Source: Methylobacterium durans (GTDB taxonomy: Bacteria > Pseudomonadota > Alphaproteobacteria > Rhizobiales > Beijerinckiaceae). Taken from it: a stretch of 64,000 bases of DNA. The DNA is taken from NCBI RefSeq assembly GCF_003173715.1, contig NZ_CP029550.1:6092001-6156000 (forward strand), in the 5' to 3' direction. Below, piece after piece: positions 54,814-62,994 of the stretch; the stretch's first letter is position 1; each line of letters opens with the position of its first letter. Made by a program: the position numbers and the translations under genes. The notes under the pieces were generated by a model, which did not search any database, was not told the origin of the DNA, and was given only the letters and a program-made list of their open reading frames with translations.

Positions 54814-55854
54814 GAGCAGGTCCCGCGCTGCTTGAGACGGTTTTGCGGGCGCGGCGTTGATGGGTGAAGGAGCATGCCCATGCCTTCACCCTTGTCTGTG
54901 GACCTGCGCGAGCGCGTCGTGGCTGCCGTGGCGGCAGGTGCCTCCTGCCATCGCGCTGCAGCCCGCTTCGGGGTCAGCGTGTCGAGTGCCAGCCGCTGGT
55001 GCGGGCAGTCTGCCCGAGACGGGCACGTCGCGCCAAAGCCGATGGGCGGCGATCACACCTCACAGCGGATCGAGGCGCATGCCGGGCTCATCCTGGCGAT
55101 CTCTAGCCACGAGCCGCGTCTCTTCCTGCGTGAGTTGCGCGACCGGCTCGCTGAGCAGGGCGTGCAGACCAGCACGAGCGGTCTGTCACGCTTCTTTGCC
55201 CGCCACGGGATCAGCTGGAAAAAGGGGCGACGCACGCAGCCGAGCAGGAGCGTGCTGACGTAAGAGCGGCCCGCGAGGCTTGGTTTGAGGCCCAGCCCGA
55301 ACTCGACCCGGACCGGCTGGTGTTCCTGGACGAGACGGCCGCGGCCACCAACATGGCGCGCCGCTACGGCCGGGCGCCACGCGGCGAGCGCTGCCGGCTC
55401 GCAGCCCCGCAGGGACATTACAAAACCACGACCGTCACGGCCGCCCTGCACACCCGCGGGCTGTGTGCCACCGCACTGTTGGATGGCCCCACGAACGGCA
55501 CGCGCTTTCGCAACTACGTCACCGAGACCCTGATCCCGGTGCTGCAGCCTGGCAACATCGTCGTCATGGACAACCTGCCCGCCCACAAGGTCGCGGGCGT
55601 GCAGGACGCGATCGAGGCTGCGGGAGCGCGGCTCATGTACCTGCCATCCTACAGCCCTGATCTCAACCCGATCGAACGAGCCTTCGCCAAGCTCAAGGCG
55701 CTGTTGCGCAGCGCAGCAGCCCGCACCATCCCAGACCTCTGGGCGGCGATCCGGCAGGCTTTCACCCGCTTCACCCCGCAGGAGTGCCGCAACTACCTCG
55801 CCGCAGCTGGGTACGAGGACGACTTGGCCGTCGCTACGTGACCGGGAACAGCTC
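54814..55854 (+). mobile_element. IS630-family element, copy 3 (diverged, opposite orientation)
   Basis: Also exactly 1041 bp, with ends GAGCAGGTCCCGC and GAGCTGTTCCCGG and TA on both flanks (54812-54813, 55855-55856). It is inverted relative to copies 1 and 2 and differs from them at many positions in the proteins, so it is an older insertion or a different isoform. Confidence 0.9.
54874..55841 (+). CDS. IS630-family transposase, made by -1 frameshift (copy 3)
   Basis: The first frame (54874-55263) has the helix-turn-helix (CHRAAARFGVSVSSASRWCG). The second, starting as an ORF at 55320 and ending at 55841, carries RLVFLDETAAATNMARRYGR, NIVVMDNLPAHKVAGVQDAI and NPIERAFAKLKALLRSAAAR. Compared with copies 1 and 2 the first frame has a variable stretch around CGQSARDGHVAPKPMGGDH, where they have SERFRNEGQLASKPMGGDH. 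The frameshift tract AAAAAGGGG is conserved. Confidence 0.86.
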
Positions 55855-55913
55855 TAGATCGATTGAGAGGTCCCGCCGGTGTATGAGAAGCTGATCACGC
55901 TGAACAACGTCCT

Positions 55914-57667
55914 GACACTGTTGGCGAATTCGACAGCTATGCCGTGAGGGCCTTGAAGCGTGAGGTGCGCGTGGGTGCCAGCGGACGCAGCGAGAGCCAG
56001 GCAGCGAGGCGATCGACGTTGAGAGCGGCTGCCGTCGCCACGCTCTGCAAGGTCGTCTTCGCCAGCCCGCGGTAGCGTGCCCGGCGCAGGCCGAAGCTGC
56101 GTACGCCTTGCGCGATCGTCGCCTCGATGCCTTGCCGCTGCCCGTAGAGCCGCCGGCCTTCCTCGCTCTCCTGCCGCTGCCGCGCAGCCGCCAACGCCTC
56201 GTGCTCGGCGCGCGGATGCAGGCTGAGGCGGCGGCTCGCCGCCCGGGTACAACGCGGCTTGGCAGGGCATAGGCGGCAGACGGCGGGCTTGAAGCCCGCG
56301 CGGATGAATGGGCGTCCGCTCGCCTTGTCCCGGTAGGCGCCCCAACTCGTGCTCTCGTGCCCCTCGGGGCAGCGCACGCGGTGGCGCTCCCAGTCGACCG
56401 CGAAGTCGGTGACCTGGAACGCATCCTCCTCACGCATCTGCCAACTCTGGTTCGGCCGCGTCGGGCCGATCAGGGCGATGCCATGCCGCTCGCGGGCCGT
56501 GACCAGATGCTCGGCGCTCACGTAGGCAGCGTCGACCAGGTGCTCGCAAGGGAGCAGTCCCGAGCTGGCCAGGGCGGCATGGATCGCGGCGGTGCGCATC
56601 GCCTCGTGCACGTTGGCTGGCGTCGTGTCGGTGTGAACGACCAGCCGAGGCAGGTCGGGGTCGCAGGTCTCAGTCAGGTGGACCATGTAGCCGGTCCAGT
56701 CGGTTCCGGACTTGGCCCGGAACCGAGCATCGACGTCGTAGGGCGACTCGATCCGGTCACCGGGTCCACGCCCCTGCACCGGGCGCAATCGGATGCCGGC
56801 CCCAGCAAGTGGGCTGCCGTCACCTGCGCGCGCGAAGTGCCGCGCCCACACCCGGCGCAGCACGGCGACGGATGGCAAGGCGACAGCGAGTGGCGGGGCG
56901 TCCGCGCCATCCAGCGCGTCGAGCAGGCGGCAGCCGTCGGCCCCGACCTGGAGCACGTAAACCTCGCGTTTGAGGCCGGTCGTGGGCAGGCGCGCATCCT
57001 CGATCCGGCGATCGTAGCGCTCGTGCCAGTCGGATGGGACGACCCGGCGCAGCCAGTCGGGGACAAGGGCTGCGACCGCGTTGAGAGCCGCGCGCAGCGT
57101 CTCGGCCAGCAGTTCGATCCGGTTGAGGTCGCGCACCGCGGCGAGCACGTGGGTGCTGTCGGTGCGTTGGCGCCCGCGCCCCTTGAGCACGCCCTGGTCG
57201 CGTGCGGCGTCGAGGATGCGGGCCAGCAGCCGTCCGGTGGCATCGTGCTGCAGCAGCCGGCCGCGGAACTCGCACAAGACACTGTAGTCGAAGCCTGGAT
57301 CGGTGAGGTCGAGGGCGAGCAGGTACTTCCAGTCGATGCGAGCACGGACTGCCTCGGCGGCCTGGCGGTCGCTCAGTCCTTCCCGGAACTGCAGGAGCGT
57401 GACGAGGGCCAGACGCCAGGGTGCGTAGGCGGGCTGGCCGCGCGCGGGATAGAGGTCGGCGAACTCAGTGTCGGCGAAGATGGTGCCGAGGCGGGTGCGC
57501 AGGAGCAGATAGGGATTGCCGCGTCGGAACGCGATCTGGGCGACGCGAGCGGTATCTTCAGGCACAGGTGGGAGCGGTGATTGCAACCGGAGCGACATGG
57601 GCGACCTCCGAGCGGGACGCTCAGCCTACGCCCAGCACCCTACCTTCCGGAATTCGCCAACAGTGTC
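55914..57667 (-). mobile_element. IS1182-family insertion sequence
   Basis: A 1.75-kb element with perfect 18-bp inverted ends GACACTGTTGGCGAATTC and a 6-bp direct duplication CGTCCT on the flanks (55908-55913, 57668-57673). It carries one transposase gene. Confidence 0.88.
55937..57598 (-). CDS. IS1182-family transposase
   Basis: A 553-residue DDE transposase with the long N-terminal domain of the family: GQPAYAPWRLALVTLLQFRE, GLSDRQAAEAVRARIDWKYL, LCEFRGRLL. QRTDSTHVLAAVRDLNRIEL has the first Asp; CEHLVDAAYVSAEHLVTARE the second; KPAVCRLCPAKPRCTRAASR is the zinc-like cysteine motif, and QRQGIEATIAQGVRSFGLRR the Glu region. The frame is intact. Confidence 0.9.
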   Translation of the reverse strand: MSLRLQSPLPPVPEDTARVAQIAFRRGNPYLLLRTRLGTIFADTEFADLYPARGQPAYAPWRLALVTLLQFREGLSDRQAAEAVRARIDWKYLLALDLTDPGFDYSVLCEFRGRLLQHDATGRLLARILDAARDQGVLKGRGRQRTDSTHVLAAVRDLNRIELLAETLRAALNAVAALVPDWLRRVVPSDWHERYDRRIEDARLPTTGLKREVYVLQVGADGCRLLDALDGADAPPLAVALPSVAVLRRVWARHFARAGDGSPLAGAGIRLRPVQGRGPGDRIESPYDVDARFRAKSGTDWTGYMVHLTETCDPDLPRLVVHTDTTPANVHEAMRTAAIHAALASSGLLPCEHLVDAAYVSAEHLVTARERHGIALIGPTRPNQSWQMREEDAFQVTDFAVDWERHRVRCPEGHESTSWGAYRDKASGRPFIRAGFKPAVCRLCPAKPRCTRAASRRLSLHPRAEHEALAAARQRQESEEGRRLYGQRQGIEATIAQGVRSFGLRRARYRGLAKTTLQSVATAAALNVDRLAAWLSLRPLAPTRTSRFKALTA

Positions 57668-57875
57668 CGTCCTTATTCAAGACACCGCCGAGCGGCATCT
57701 GGCTCCGCTTCGAGGAGAAGGGCTGCGGTATCGGATGTGGGTGACGGGCACTCCCCGAAGCAGCACCGTCCACATGCGGGTCACTGATCTCACGTCCGAG
57801 ATGAAGGCGCGCATCGCTGAAGTGCTGAGTGGACGAGGCGTCCTTTTCGAAATCGAGGATGCGCAAGCAGCCTGA

Positions 57876-58256
57876 CGCGAGGGCGCTGACCGCAGCGCCC
57901 CGCGGTGAACGTACCAGCGCGTGCCGTCGCGCTTCATCGTCAGTCTGTGATGGCTCTTCATCGGCCGCTCGCCCTTCCGGCGCGCTATCGTTCTGAATGC
58001 CCCAAGCTGCAGGCGCGGTCTTGCAGCGGCACGAAAGGATTGCGGGCTTGCCGGGCTGAGACCTCCGCACCGGCAGGCACCCGCTCATTGGCCTCGGATC
58101 TGGCGAGGCAGGCCGGGGGAATCCTCCAGGGTTTAGCGCTCAATTAACGCCATGAGCGCGTCCCTCGATGAAGCAACTTTCTGACTCCACCTGATCAGAA
58201 GGTGATACGGTCAGTCTCAGCCCGCCACTCCAGCCGAGCTGATGGAGGGTTTCCCC
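57876..58256. other. Intergenic stretch without supported genes
   Basis: I see no convincing gene. A minus-strand frame (57961 down to 57677) begins MKSHHRLTMKRDGTRWYVHR, which looks like the start of a small protein, but it then runs antisense to the split gene and is unlikely to be real beyond that start. Confidence 0.45.
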
Positions 58257-58532
58257 GTGCGCCTGGCATTCGATCTGAATGGCAATTGGCTCGTCGATGA
58301 GCATGAGCTTGCCGAGAAACTCAGTGCCGATGTGAAGGAGCTGCGTCGTCTGGACAAACTAGGCCTCGTCATTATCCGCATCGAAACTGGTTCTGGTAGC
58401 GACGAGGGCAGGTCCCGAGTGACAGTGCGAACTGAGCAGGCTGGCTGGGAAGGCATCTTCGACAAAACGGGCGCTTTGATCGATGAGACCCGCCTGCAGT
58501 CCCGGAAGCCGCTGAACGGGTTCGCTCATTAG
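58257..58532 (+). CDS. DUF6522-like small protein
   Basis: A 91-residue protein from a GTG with GGAGGG eight bases upstream: RLAFDLNGNWLVDEHELAEK, LRRLDKLGLVIIRIETGSGS, DEGRSRVTVRTEQAGWEGIF. The ordering (strand, short helix, G.V..R.E.G.GED.GR.RVTVR...W.G.FD..G.L) resembles the DUF6522 family. The function is unknown. Confidence 0.65.
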   Translation: MRLAFDLNGNWLVDEHELAEKLSADVKELRRLDKLGLVIIRIETGSGSDEGRSRVTVRTEQAGWEGIFDKTGALIDETRLQSRKPLNGFAH

Positions 58533-58662
58533 GGCGGAGCCGGACGTGTCGTTGAGGGGCTGGCGCTCGGTGAGCGCCACGGACGCTCCCTCGATGCTGT
58601 GACGCTCGTCACAGAAGCCGCTCAGCATCCTCCGCATGAGCATCCAACCGACGGAGGCACTC

Positions 58663-58824
58663 ATGCGACTTCTAACCCGAGCCCGGCCGCAGCGCGCGAC
58701 CGCCACCCTTGTTGCTGTGGCCATCTCACTGGCGTTAGCTCTCGTCGTCGTCTCGCACGTGAAGGCGCGCAACGATGCCGGTACAGTGTTTCTGGAGTGG
58801 AACAGCGTTCGGGCGGTGATGTGA
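58663..58824 (+). CDS. Small membrane protein
   Basis: A 53-residue protein with a basic N-terminus (MRLLTRARPQRA) and one membrane helix (TLVAVAISLALALVVVSHVK). GGAGGCACTC precedes ATG 58663. The function is unknown. Confidence 0.55.
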   Translation: MRLLTRARPQRATATLVAVAISLALALVVVSHVKARNDAGTVFLEWNSVRAVM

Positions 58825-58877
58825 GCAAGCAGCGCAGGTGGCGGATGAGGAGATCGGAGAGGCGGGGCTGCCGGGCA

Positions 58878-59036
58878 TTAGGAGCGTCCACCGATCAGCA
58901 GCAACACGATAGCGGCGACGATCAGGATGGTGACGAGACTGTAGCTCTCTTCTCGGGCGGCCCTGCTGCCGATGAGGCGCCCGCCACCCAGGATTATCGC
59001 GCTGAGGATCATCAGCAAGATCGCGGTGGGCGACAT
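58878..59036 (-). CDS. Small two-helix membrane protein
   Basis: A 52-residue protein: MSPTAILLMILSAIILGGGR, a short charged loop (AAREES), then SLVTILIVAAIVLLLIGGRS. It follows the gene at 59048 by 11 bases on the same strand and is probably the last gene of the minus-strand operon. Confidence 0.58.
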   Translation of the reverse strand: MSPTAILLMILSAIILGGGRLIGSRAAREESYSLVTILIVAAIVLLLIGGRS

Positions 59037-59047
59037 CAACTCGGAGC

Positions 59048-59335
59048 TCAATCCTCCGCTTTGGCAGGTCCGTAGAGCTTCGCAATGCCGCGGCGGTAAT
59101 CCTCCAGCGTCATCTGATCGATCGCCTTGTCGACGGCTTTGTGAAGGCGATCCACCAGATCCAAGTTGTGCTGCTTGCCGCTTGGCAGGAAATGGCCATC
59201 GTCAGTCCAGTGCTGGACGCCGTCGATGCCTTCGAGGTGGCCTTCCCAACAGTGAGAGTTGCCACCTCGATCTGTCAGCGGGCCGGCGATCCGGCCATCA
59301 CGCGTCCGATAGAAGCGATTTTCCTGCAGCTTCAT
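59048..59335 (-). CDS. Hypothetical protein
   Basis: A 95-residue protein: MKLQENRFYRTRDGRIAGPL, TDRGGNSHCWEGHLEGIDGV, QHWTDDGHFLPSGKQHNLDL, then a helix to the end. The pattern YRTRDG..AGP......W.G....G...W...G.F...G....DL is typical of short phage or mobile-element proteins that hold a beta core. GGAGAAGG selects ATG 59335. Confidence 0.62.
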   Translation of the reverse strand: MKLQENRFYRTRDGRIAGPLTDRGGNSHCWEGHLEGIDGVQHWTDDGHFLPSGKQHNLDLVDRLHKAVDKAIDQMTLEDYRRGIAKLYGPAKAED

Positions 59336-59595
59336 CCTTCTCCAGGTGCGGCTGCTGGCATGCCTGTTCAAGGGCATGCGTCAGGAGAAGCAATTTGGCC
59401 ACCCGCCGCGACGGATCGCAAGCTCTGAAATCGGGAAGGCTTCGCACTTGCGGCCCGACGTCCGAGGAGCTTCGGCGCTCAACCCGGCGGGCTTGGACTG
59501 CACGCGCCTTCTGCGGCCTTCTGTGCGGTCGAGCAAACAACTACAGGGAGGCTTGCATTGTTGCAAGCTCATCCTGTGGATTTCAGGAGTGCGGA

Positions 59596-60384
59596 TCAGA
59601 CGTGGACGACGGGCCCGATGTTTGAGCGATGCCCGGCAGGCAGCGACGCCAGATAGTAGCGCGGCGGCTCGTAGTGCTCCTCAGCCGAGCCAGGTGCCAG
59701 AAACTTACCCTGCGTCAGGTCTCGCCGGACGAAGAACGCGTTGACCCCTGCCAGGCAGCAGCCCACGAGATCGTAGCCCTTTTCGGTCCCGAGCTTAGCG
59801 AAAGCGCTCAGGCTGGCGCCGAAGTAGTTCGATCCGTCGTGGACCGCATGCGGCGAGTACGGAACGGAGATCGAGAGTGGCGGTAGCCAAGTCGCGTTGT
59901 ACTCGATGATGACCACGCGTGGCCGAATGTCGGTGATGGCCTTCCAGATCCAGTAATCGTTGTAGTCGACATCGACGCTCAAGAGGTCGATTTCAAGCCC
60001 TCTCGGAAAGCGGGAGGCGATGACCTCATTGATGTTCTCGGCAGTGACGAAGGAGTTCGTCATCGTCAGAGCACCGCACTCGGTCCACGATCGATGCGTG
60101 TTCCGAACCGCAGCGCAGGCAGCCTCGTTTGCATCGATCCAAAGGCCGGACCAGCCGTGCATGAGCAGCCACGACGTGTTGCACTCGAGCCCGTCGTGAA
60201 CGCCGAACTCGACGAAGCTCTTGTCCGTCGTTCCGATCCTGCGGAAGATCTCGGCGAGGATGCCATCCTCATCGCTCTGCGAGTAGACCTTGTAGCCGTG
60301 CTTGGTCAGGCGCTGAGGGTGTCGGTGACGCTCCTGCGCCAGCAGCTGCTCCCTCAGCGAAACGAGATAGGCGAGGTTATCCAT
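59596..60384 (-). CDS. Methyltransferase-like protein (SAM-dependent, FkbM-related)
   Basis: A 262-residue protein. YSQSDEDGILAEIFRRIGTT and KSFVEFGVHDGLECNTSWLL contain the SAM-binding motif I (EFGVHDGLE), LWIDANEAACAAVRNTHRSW motif II, and LEIDLLSVDVDYNDYWIWKA motif III/IV. RVVIIEYNATWLPP follows. This fits a class I fold of the type seen in polysaccharide and glycan loci. It lies 10 bases downstream of the FkbM gene at 60395. The substrate is unknown; a sugar hydroxyl is a guess from the neighbour. Confidence 0.68.
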   Translation of the reverse strand: MDNLAYLVSLREQLLAQERHRHPQRLTKHGYKVYSQSDEDGILAEIFRRIGTTDKSFVEFGVHDGLECNTSWLLMHGWSGLWIDANEAACAAVRNTHRSWTECGALTMTNSFVTAENINEVIASRFPRGLEIDLLSVDVDYNDYWIWKAITDIRPRVVIIEYNATWLPPLSISVPYSPHAVHDGSNYFGASLSAFAKLGTEKGYDLVGCCLAGVNAFFVRRDLTQGKFLAPGSAEEHYEPPRYYLASLPAGHRSNIGPVVHV

Positions 60385-60394
60385 GGCAACCGAC

Positions 60395-61057
60395 CTACGC
60401 TTGCGCAGCCAGGATATCGTTGCGCACGTAGATCTGGTTCGGGTGGTGCGTCTCCCAGAGCGAGTACCCGAACTGCTTCATGTGCTCCTCGTAGGCTCCG
60501 TCGAGGAACAGGTTCTCGATGATGGCGACCTTCGGGCGATAGCGGTCCAGGCTGAAGCCCCTCAGCACCTCGACTTCCCAGCCTTCGACGTCGATCGCCA
60601 GGACATCGATCTCGCCGACCTCCGGTGCATGCTCCCGCATGATCGTGTCGAGCTTCCGCAGCTTGACCCTGACCGGCTCAACCTCGGTCTTGTCCTCGAC
60701 CGTCTTCACGACCTCGGCGTAGCGGTCGCGAATACCGAGCGAGGACCAGGACTCGTAGCTGACCTCGCCGCCCATGTAGACGGCATCGATCGACTTCACG
60801 ATGTAGAACTCGGCTTCGTCTTCGTCGTGATCGCTACAGGCGTACTGCAGGATCTCGTGACCGAGCTTCCGGTGCTCCTCGCAGAACACCGGATTCGGCT
60901 CGACCGCGATGATCTTCCAGCCGAGCGCCCGGAAGCTCTCGCTGATCGACAAGTAGTTCGGACGTGCGGCACCGACCTCGACGAGGACGCCGCCCTCTTT
61001 TGCGCCCTTGAAGAACGTTGACTGGACCAGCTTGTCGACGTCGTGCTCGGCGGCCAT
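60395..61057 (-). CDS. FkbM-family methyltransferase
   Basis: About 220 residues. GGVLVEVGAARPNYLSISES is motif I, WKIIAVEPNPVFCEEHRKLG motif II, and EVGEIDVLAIDVEGWEVEVL contains the FkbM hallmark (D.L.ID.EG.E..VL.G). The C-terminal RPKVAIIENLFLDGAYEEHM completes the fold. FkbM enzymes make O-methyl groups on polyketides or surface sugars. ATG 61057 is favoured over an in-frame start 14 codons upstream. Confidence 0.85.
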   Translation of the reverse strand: MAAEHDVDKLVQSTFFKGAKEGGVLVEVGAARPNYLSISESFRALGWKIIAVEPNPVFCEEHRKLGHEILQYACSDHDEDEAEFYIVKSIDAVYMGGEVSYESWSSLGIRDRYAEVVKTVEDKTEVEPVRVKLRKLDTIMREHAPEVGEIDVLAIDVEGWEVEVLRGFSLDRYRPKVAIIENLFLDGAYEEHMKQFGYSLWETHHPNQIYVRNDILAAQA

Positions 61058-61165
61058 CCAGAAGCGTCCTTGTCGATTCGGGGATTGCGGCGCGACCATA
61101 GCGGTGCGTTGATCGGCCCGACAAGCTATGGTTGCACAGCGCCCTTACGACTTGGCCAAGCCATC

Positions 61166-62038
61166 TCAGGCGCGACTTCGTCTCTCGGCTTGTGCGGAGA
61201 TCACTCGCTCCTGCCGGCGGAGACGGCGCTCCTCGATCGCGCGCCAGTCGACCTGCCTGCCTTGAGCCAGAGCCATTCCTGAATAGGGCTCAGCCCGCGT
61301 GAGCGGCGTCGGGCCGACTGGATCAGTAGCGACGTCGCGGGACAGGTTCTCGACCTGCTCCAGCGGGACGACGACAAGCGTCGAGCGGCCGAAGATGTCA
61401 ACGAGGGCGCGGACGGTACCGCTACCGCTGTCGGCCTCGGCGACGCCGCTGTAGCTCGTGAAAGGACCGCCGACCACCTTCAGGCGGTCCCCTGCTCTGA
61501 GTGCTGGGCCGGAGAGGTCCGGATTGCGCTGCATCTCGAGAGCGCGCCTGCGGCGCTGATCGAACCAGCCGTCGCGCTCTTCCTGGGCGAGCTGCTTGAG
61601 GGTGGCGGTGGGGATGCGGCAGGGCTGGCCATCGTTCATCACGATCCCGGCGATGCCGAAGACGTTGCGCCCGTCGCGATGCCGCTCCCGGAGGTCGTAC
61701 CAGATCCGCGAGCCGGTCGGAACGCAGAGGAAGACGTAGCGCGGCAGCATCGCCCGCTGCACCTCGCGCTTCACCTTCTGCTTGAGGCGAACCTCGTCGA
61801 GCCACAGCGTCTCCATCGGGACGTAGGCGACGAGCCCTGCATCCATGAGCGCGTTGAGCGTCCGGCGCTCGCCCCGCGGTCCGCAGGTGACGGCGTACCA
61901 GCTCTCTTCGTCCCGGTCCTCAATCGCGGGCGGCAGGATGCGATCCTCGTCCTTGATAGGTACATCGTTCGTCAGCGGCACCGTCACGAAGTGCGTCGGC
62001 GTGAGGCTCGGCTTGAAGCGGCGGGCGGTCTTGGACAT
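61166..62038 (-). CDS. NusG/RfaH-type transcription antitermination paralogue
   Basis: A 290-residue protein, longer than housekeeping NusG (about 180). A ~45-residue N-terminal extension precedes the NGN domain: SWYAVTCGPRGERRTLNALM, AGLVAYVPMETLWLDEVRLK, MLPRYVFLCVPTGSRIWYDL, the RNA-polymerase-binding part. The KOW domain is LRAGDRLKVVGGPFTSYSGV and ALVDIFGRSTLVVVPLEQVE; a basic C-terminal tail follows (DWRAIEERRLRRQERVISAQ). Specialised NusG paralogues keep RNA polymerase from terminating within particular long operons. It lies upstream of two methyltransferase-like genes. Confidence 0.82.
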   Translation of the reverse strand: MSKTARRFKPSLTPTHFVTVPLTNDVPIKDEDRILPPAIEDRDEESWYAVTCGPRGERRTLNALMDAGLVAYVPMETLWLDEVRLKQKVKREVQRAMLPRYVFLCVPTGSRIWYDLRERHRDGRNVFGIAGIVMNDGQPCRIPTATLKQLAQEERDGWFDQRRRRALEMQRNPDLSGPALRAGDRLKVVGGPFTSYSGVAEADSGSGTVRALVDIFGRSTLVVVPLEQVENLSRDVATDPVGPTPLTRAEPYSGMALAQGRQVDWRAIEERRLRRQERVISAQAERRSRA

Positions 62039-62049
62039 GGCGGCTAACC

Positions 62050-62073
62050 TCGATACGCGACGAGAGGAAGGGG
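62050..62073 (-). repeat. Repeated leader element, copy 1 (before the NusG-like gene)
   Basis: On the minus strand CCCCTTCCTCTCGTCGCGTA then TCGA. It matches the element at 62792-62814 except for one base and ends 11 bases before the ATG at 62038. Its 3' end runs into the GAGG ribosome-binding site. Confidence 0.7.
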
Positions 62074-62080
62074 ATGGCGG

Positions 62081-62782
62081 TCAGGACTCAGCGGCGTCCT
62101 GGCAGGCCAGTTCGTGCGGCTCGCCGATGATCTCGATCAGCTCGACCGGCCCGCCGGGCACATCGTCTTCGAACACGCCGATCACGAGCCGGCCGGTGTA
62201 CCAGGCGAAGGTGTCGAGGTCGGTTCGGCCGGCGTAGAGCTTGGGCCCGTCGGCGAACTGGTGATGACCATGGACGACGTGCAGGTCGCCGTGGCCGCCC
62301 GCGAAACCTTCTGGATAGAGCATCCAGAGGCACTTCTTCTCGCTTTGAAGCTCCAGGGCGACCATGGGGTCGACCCCTGCGTGAACGAACAGGCGGCAAC
62401 CATCCCGGAACAGGATCGTGAGGCGGTCGAGCCAGTCCAGATGCTCGCGAGGAACGACGGACAGCTCGACGTTCCCTGCCGGTGGGTGGCCGTAGGAGAG
62501 CAGGGTCTGGGCGCCGCCATTCTCCATCCACCATCCGACCGAGGCACGCCCTCGGCAGACCTGGACCATCATGTCCTCGTGGTTGCCCTTAAGGGGGAAC
62601 CACTCCTGCCCTGGCGGCGGGCCAGCCATCAGGGACTCGATGATCTGCCGGCTCTCGGGCCCGCGATCGACATAGTCGCCCGTGAATACGACCGCGCCGC
62701 CGCCGCGCTCGGTGATGGCGGCGATCGCTTTCGTGAAGAGGTCGAAGCGGCCGTGCAGGTCTGCGATGGCGTAGGTGGGCAT
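62081..62782 (-). CDS. Calcineurin-like Ser/Thr phosphatase (lambda PP type)
   Basis: A 233-residue metallophosphatase. The metal-ligand motifs occur in order: YAIADLHGRFD (D-x-H), VVFTGDYVDRGPESRQIIES (GDxVDRG), WFPLKGNHEDMMVQVCRG (GNHE), then CRLFVHAGVDP and LHVVHGHHQF with the final histidines. This is the order seen in phage lambda phosphatase and PrpA/PrpB. ATG 62782 is chosen over a long upstream open frame because homology starts there. It precedes the NusG paralogue by about 40 bases. Confidence 0.87.
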   Translation of the reverse strand: MPTYAIADLHGRFDLFTKAIAAITERGGGAVVFTGDYVDRGPESRQIIESLMAGPPPGQEWFPLKGNHEDMMVQVCRGRASVGWWMENGGAQTLLSYGHPPAGNVELSVVPREHLDWLDRLTILFRDGCRLFVHAGVDPMVALELQSEKKCLWMLYPEGFAGGHGDLHVVHGHHQFADGPKLYAGRTDLDTFAWYTGRLVIGVFEDDVPGGPVELIEIIGEPHELACQDAAES

Positions 62783-62791
62783 GGGGAGATC

Positions 62792-62814
62792 TCGGTACGC
62801 GACGAGAGGAAGGG
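62792..62814 (-). repeat. Repeated leader element, copy 2 (before the phosphatase gene)
   Basis: On the minus strand CCCCTTCCTCTCGTCGCGTA then CCGA, nine bases before the ATG at 62782. See copy 1 at 62050-62073. Confidence 0.7.
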
Positions 62815-62820
62815 GGGCAG

Positions 62821-62994
62821 CTAGGATGCGGCTTTCGGGATGACGTGGACGCGGAGGACTGGCGTCATACCCTTCCAATAGTCCCGGCACTGTCTCGCGA
62901 CTGCTCGCGCTGCGGCTCGCGATCGGTTCTCGAAGCCCAGCCACAGCCGCCCATTCGGCAATCGGTAAAGGTTGTACCAGCGGCGCTCACGCAT
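62821..62994 (-). CDS. Small hypothetical protein
   Basis: A 57-residue protein: MRERRWYNLYRLPNGRLWLG, FENRSRAAARAVARQCRDYW, TPVLRVHVIPKAAS. AAGGAG precedes ATG 62994, whose start overlaps the end of the preceding gene by eight bases. The alpha/beta layout is common in phage small proteins. Confidence 0.6.
   Translation of the reverse strand: MRERRWYNLYRLPNGRLWLGFENRSRAAARAVARQCRDYWKGMTPVLRVHVIPKAAS

Larger units (their letters stand above)
55879..57875 (+). pseudogene. Small gene split by an IS1182-type element
   Basis: A GTG at 55879 with GAGAGG upstream begins YEKLITLNNVL, which runs into the IS at 55914. Removing the IS and one copy of the 6-bp duplication CGTCCT restores a single 78-residue frame: LIQDTAERHLAPLRGEGLRY, RMWVTGTPRSSTVHMRVTDL, TSEMKARIAEVLSGRGVLFE and IEDAQAA, stop at 57875. 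35 plus 202 bases equal 79 codons exactly. The family is unknown. IS630 copy 3 ends 25 bases before the start. Confidence 0.75.

Noticed and set aside
52941..55854. Composite transposon formed by IS630 copies 2 and 3
   Set aside because: The copies are inverted but diverged from each other, each has its own TA duplication, and the enclosed genes are ordinary small genes; there is no evidence of joint movement.
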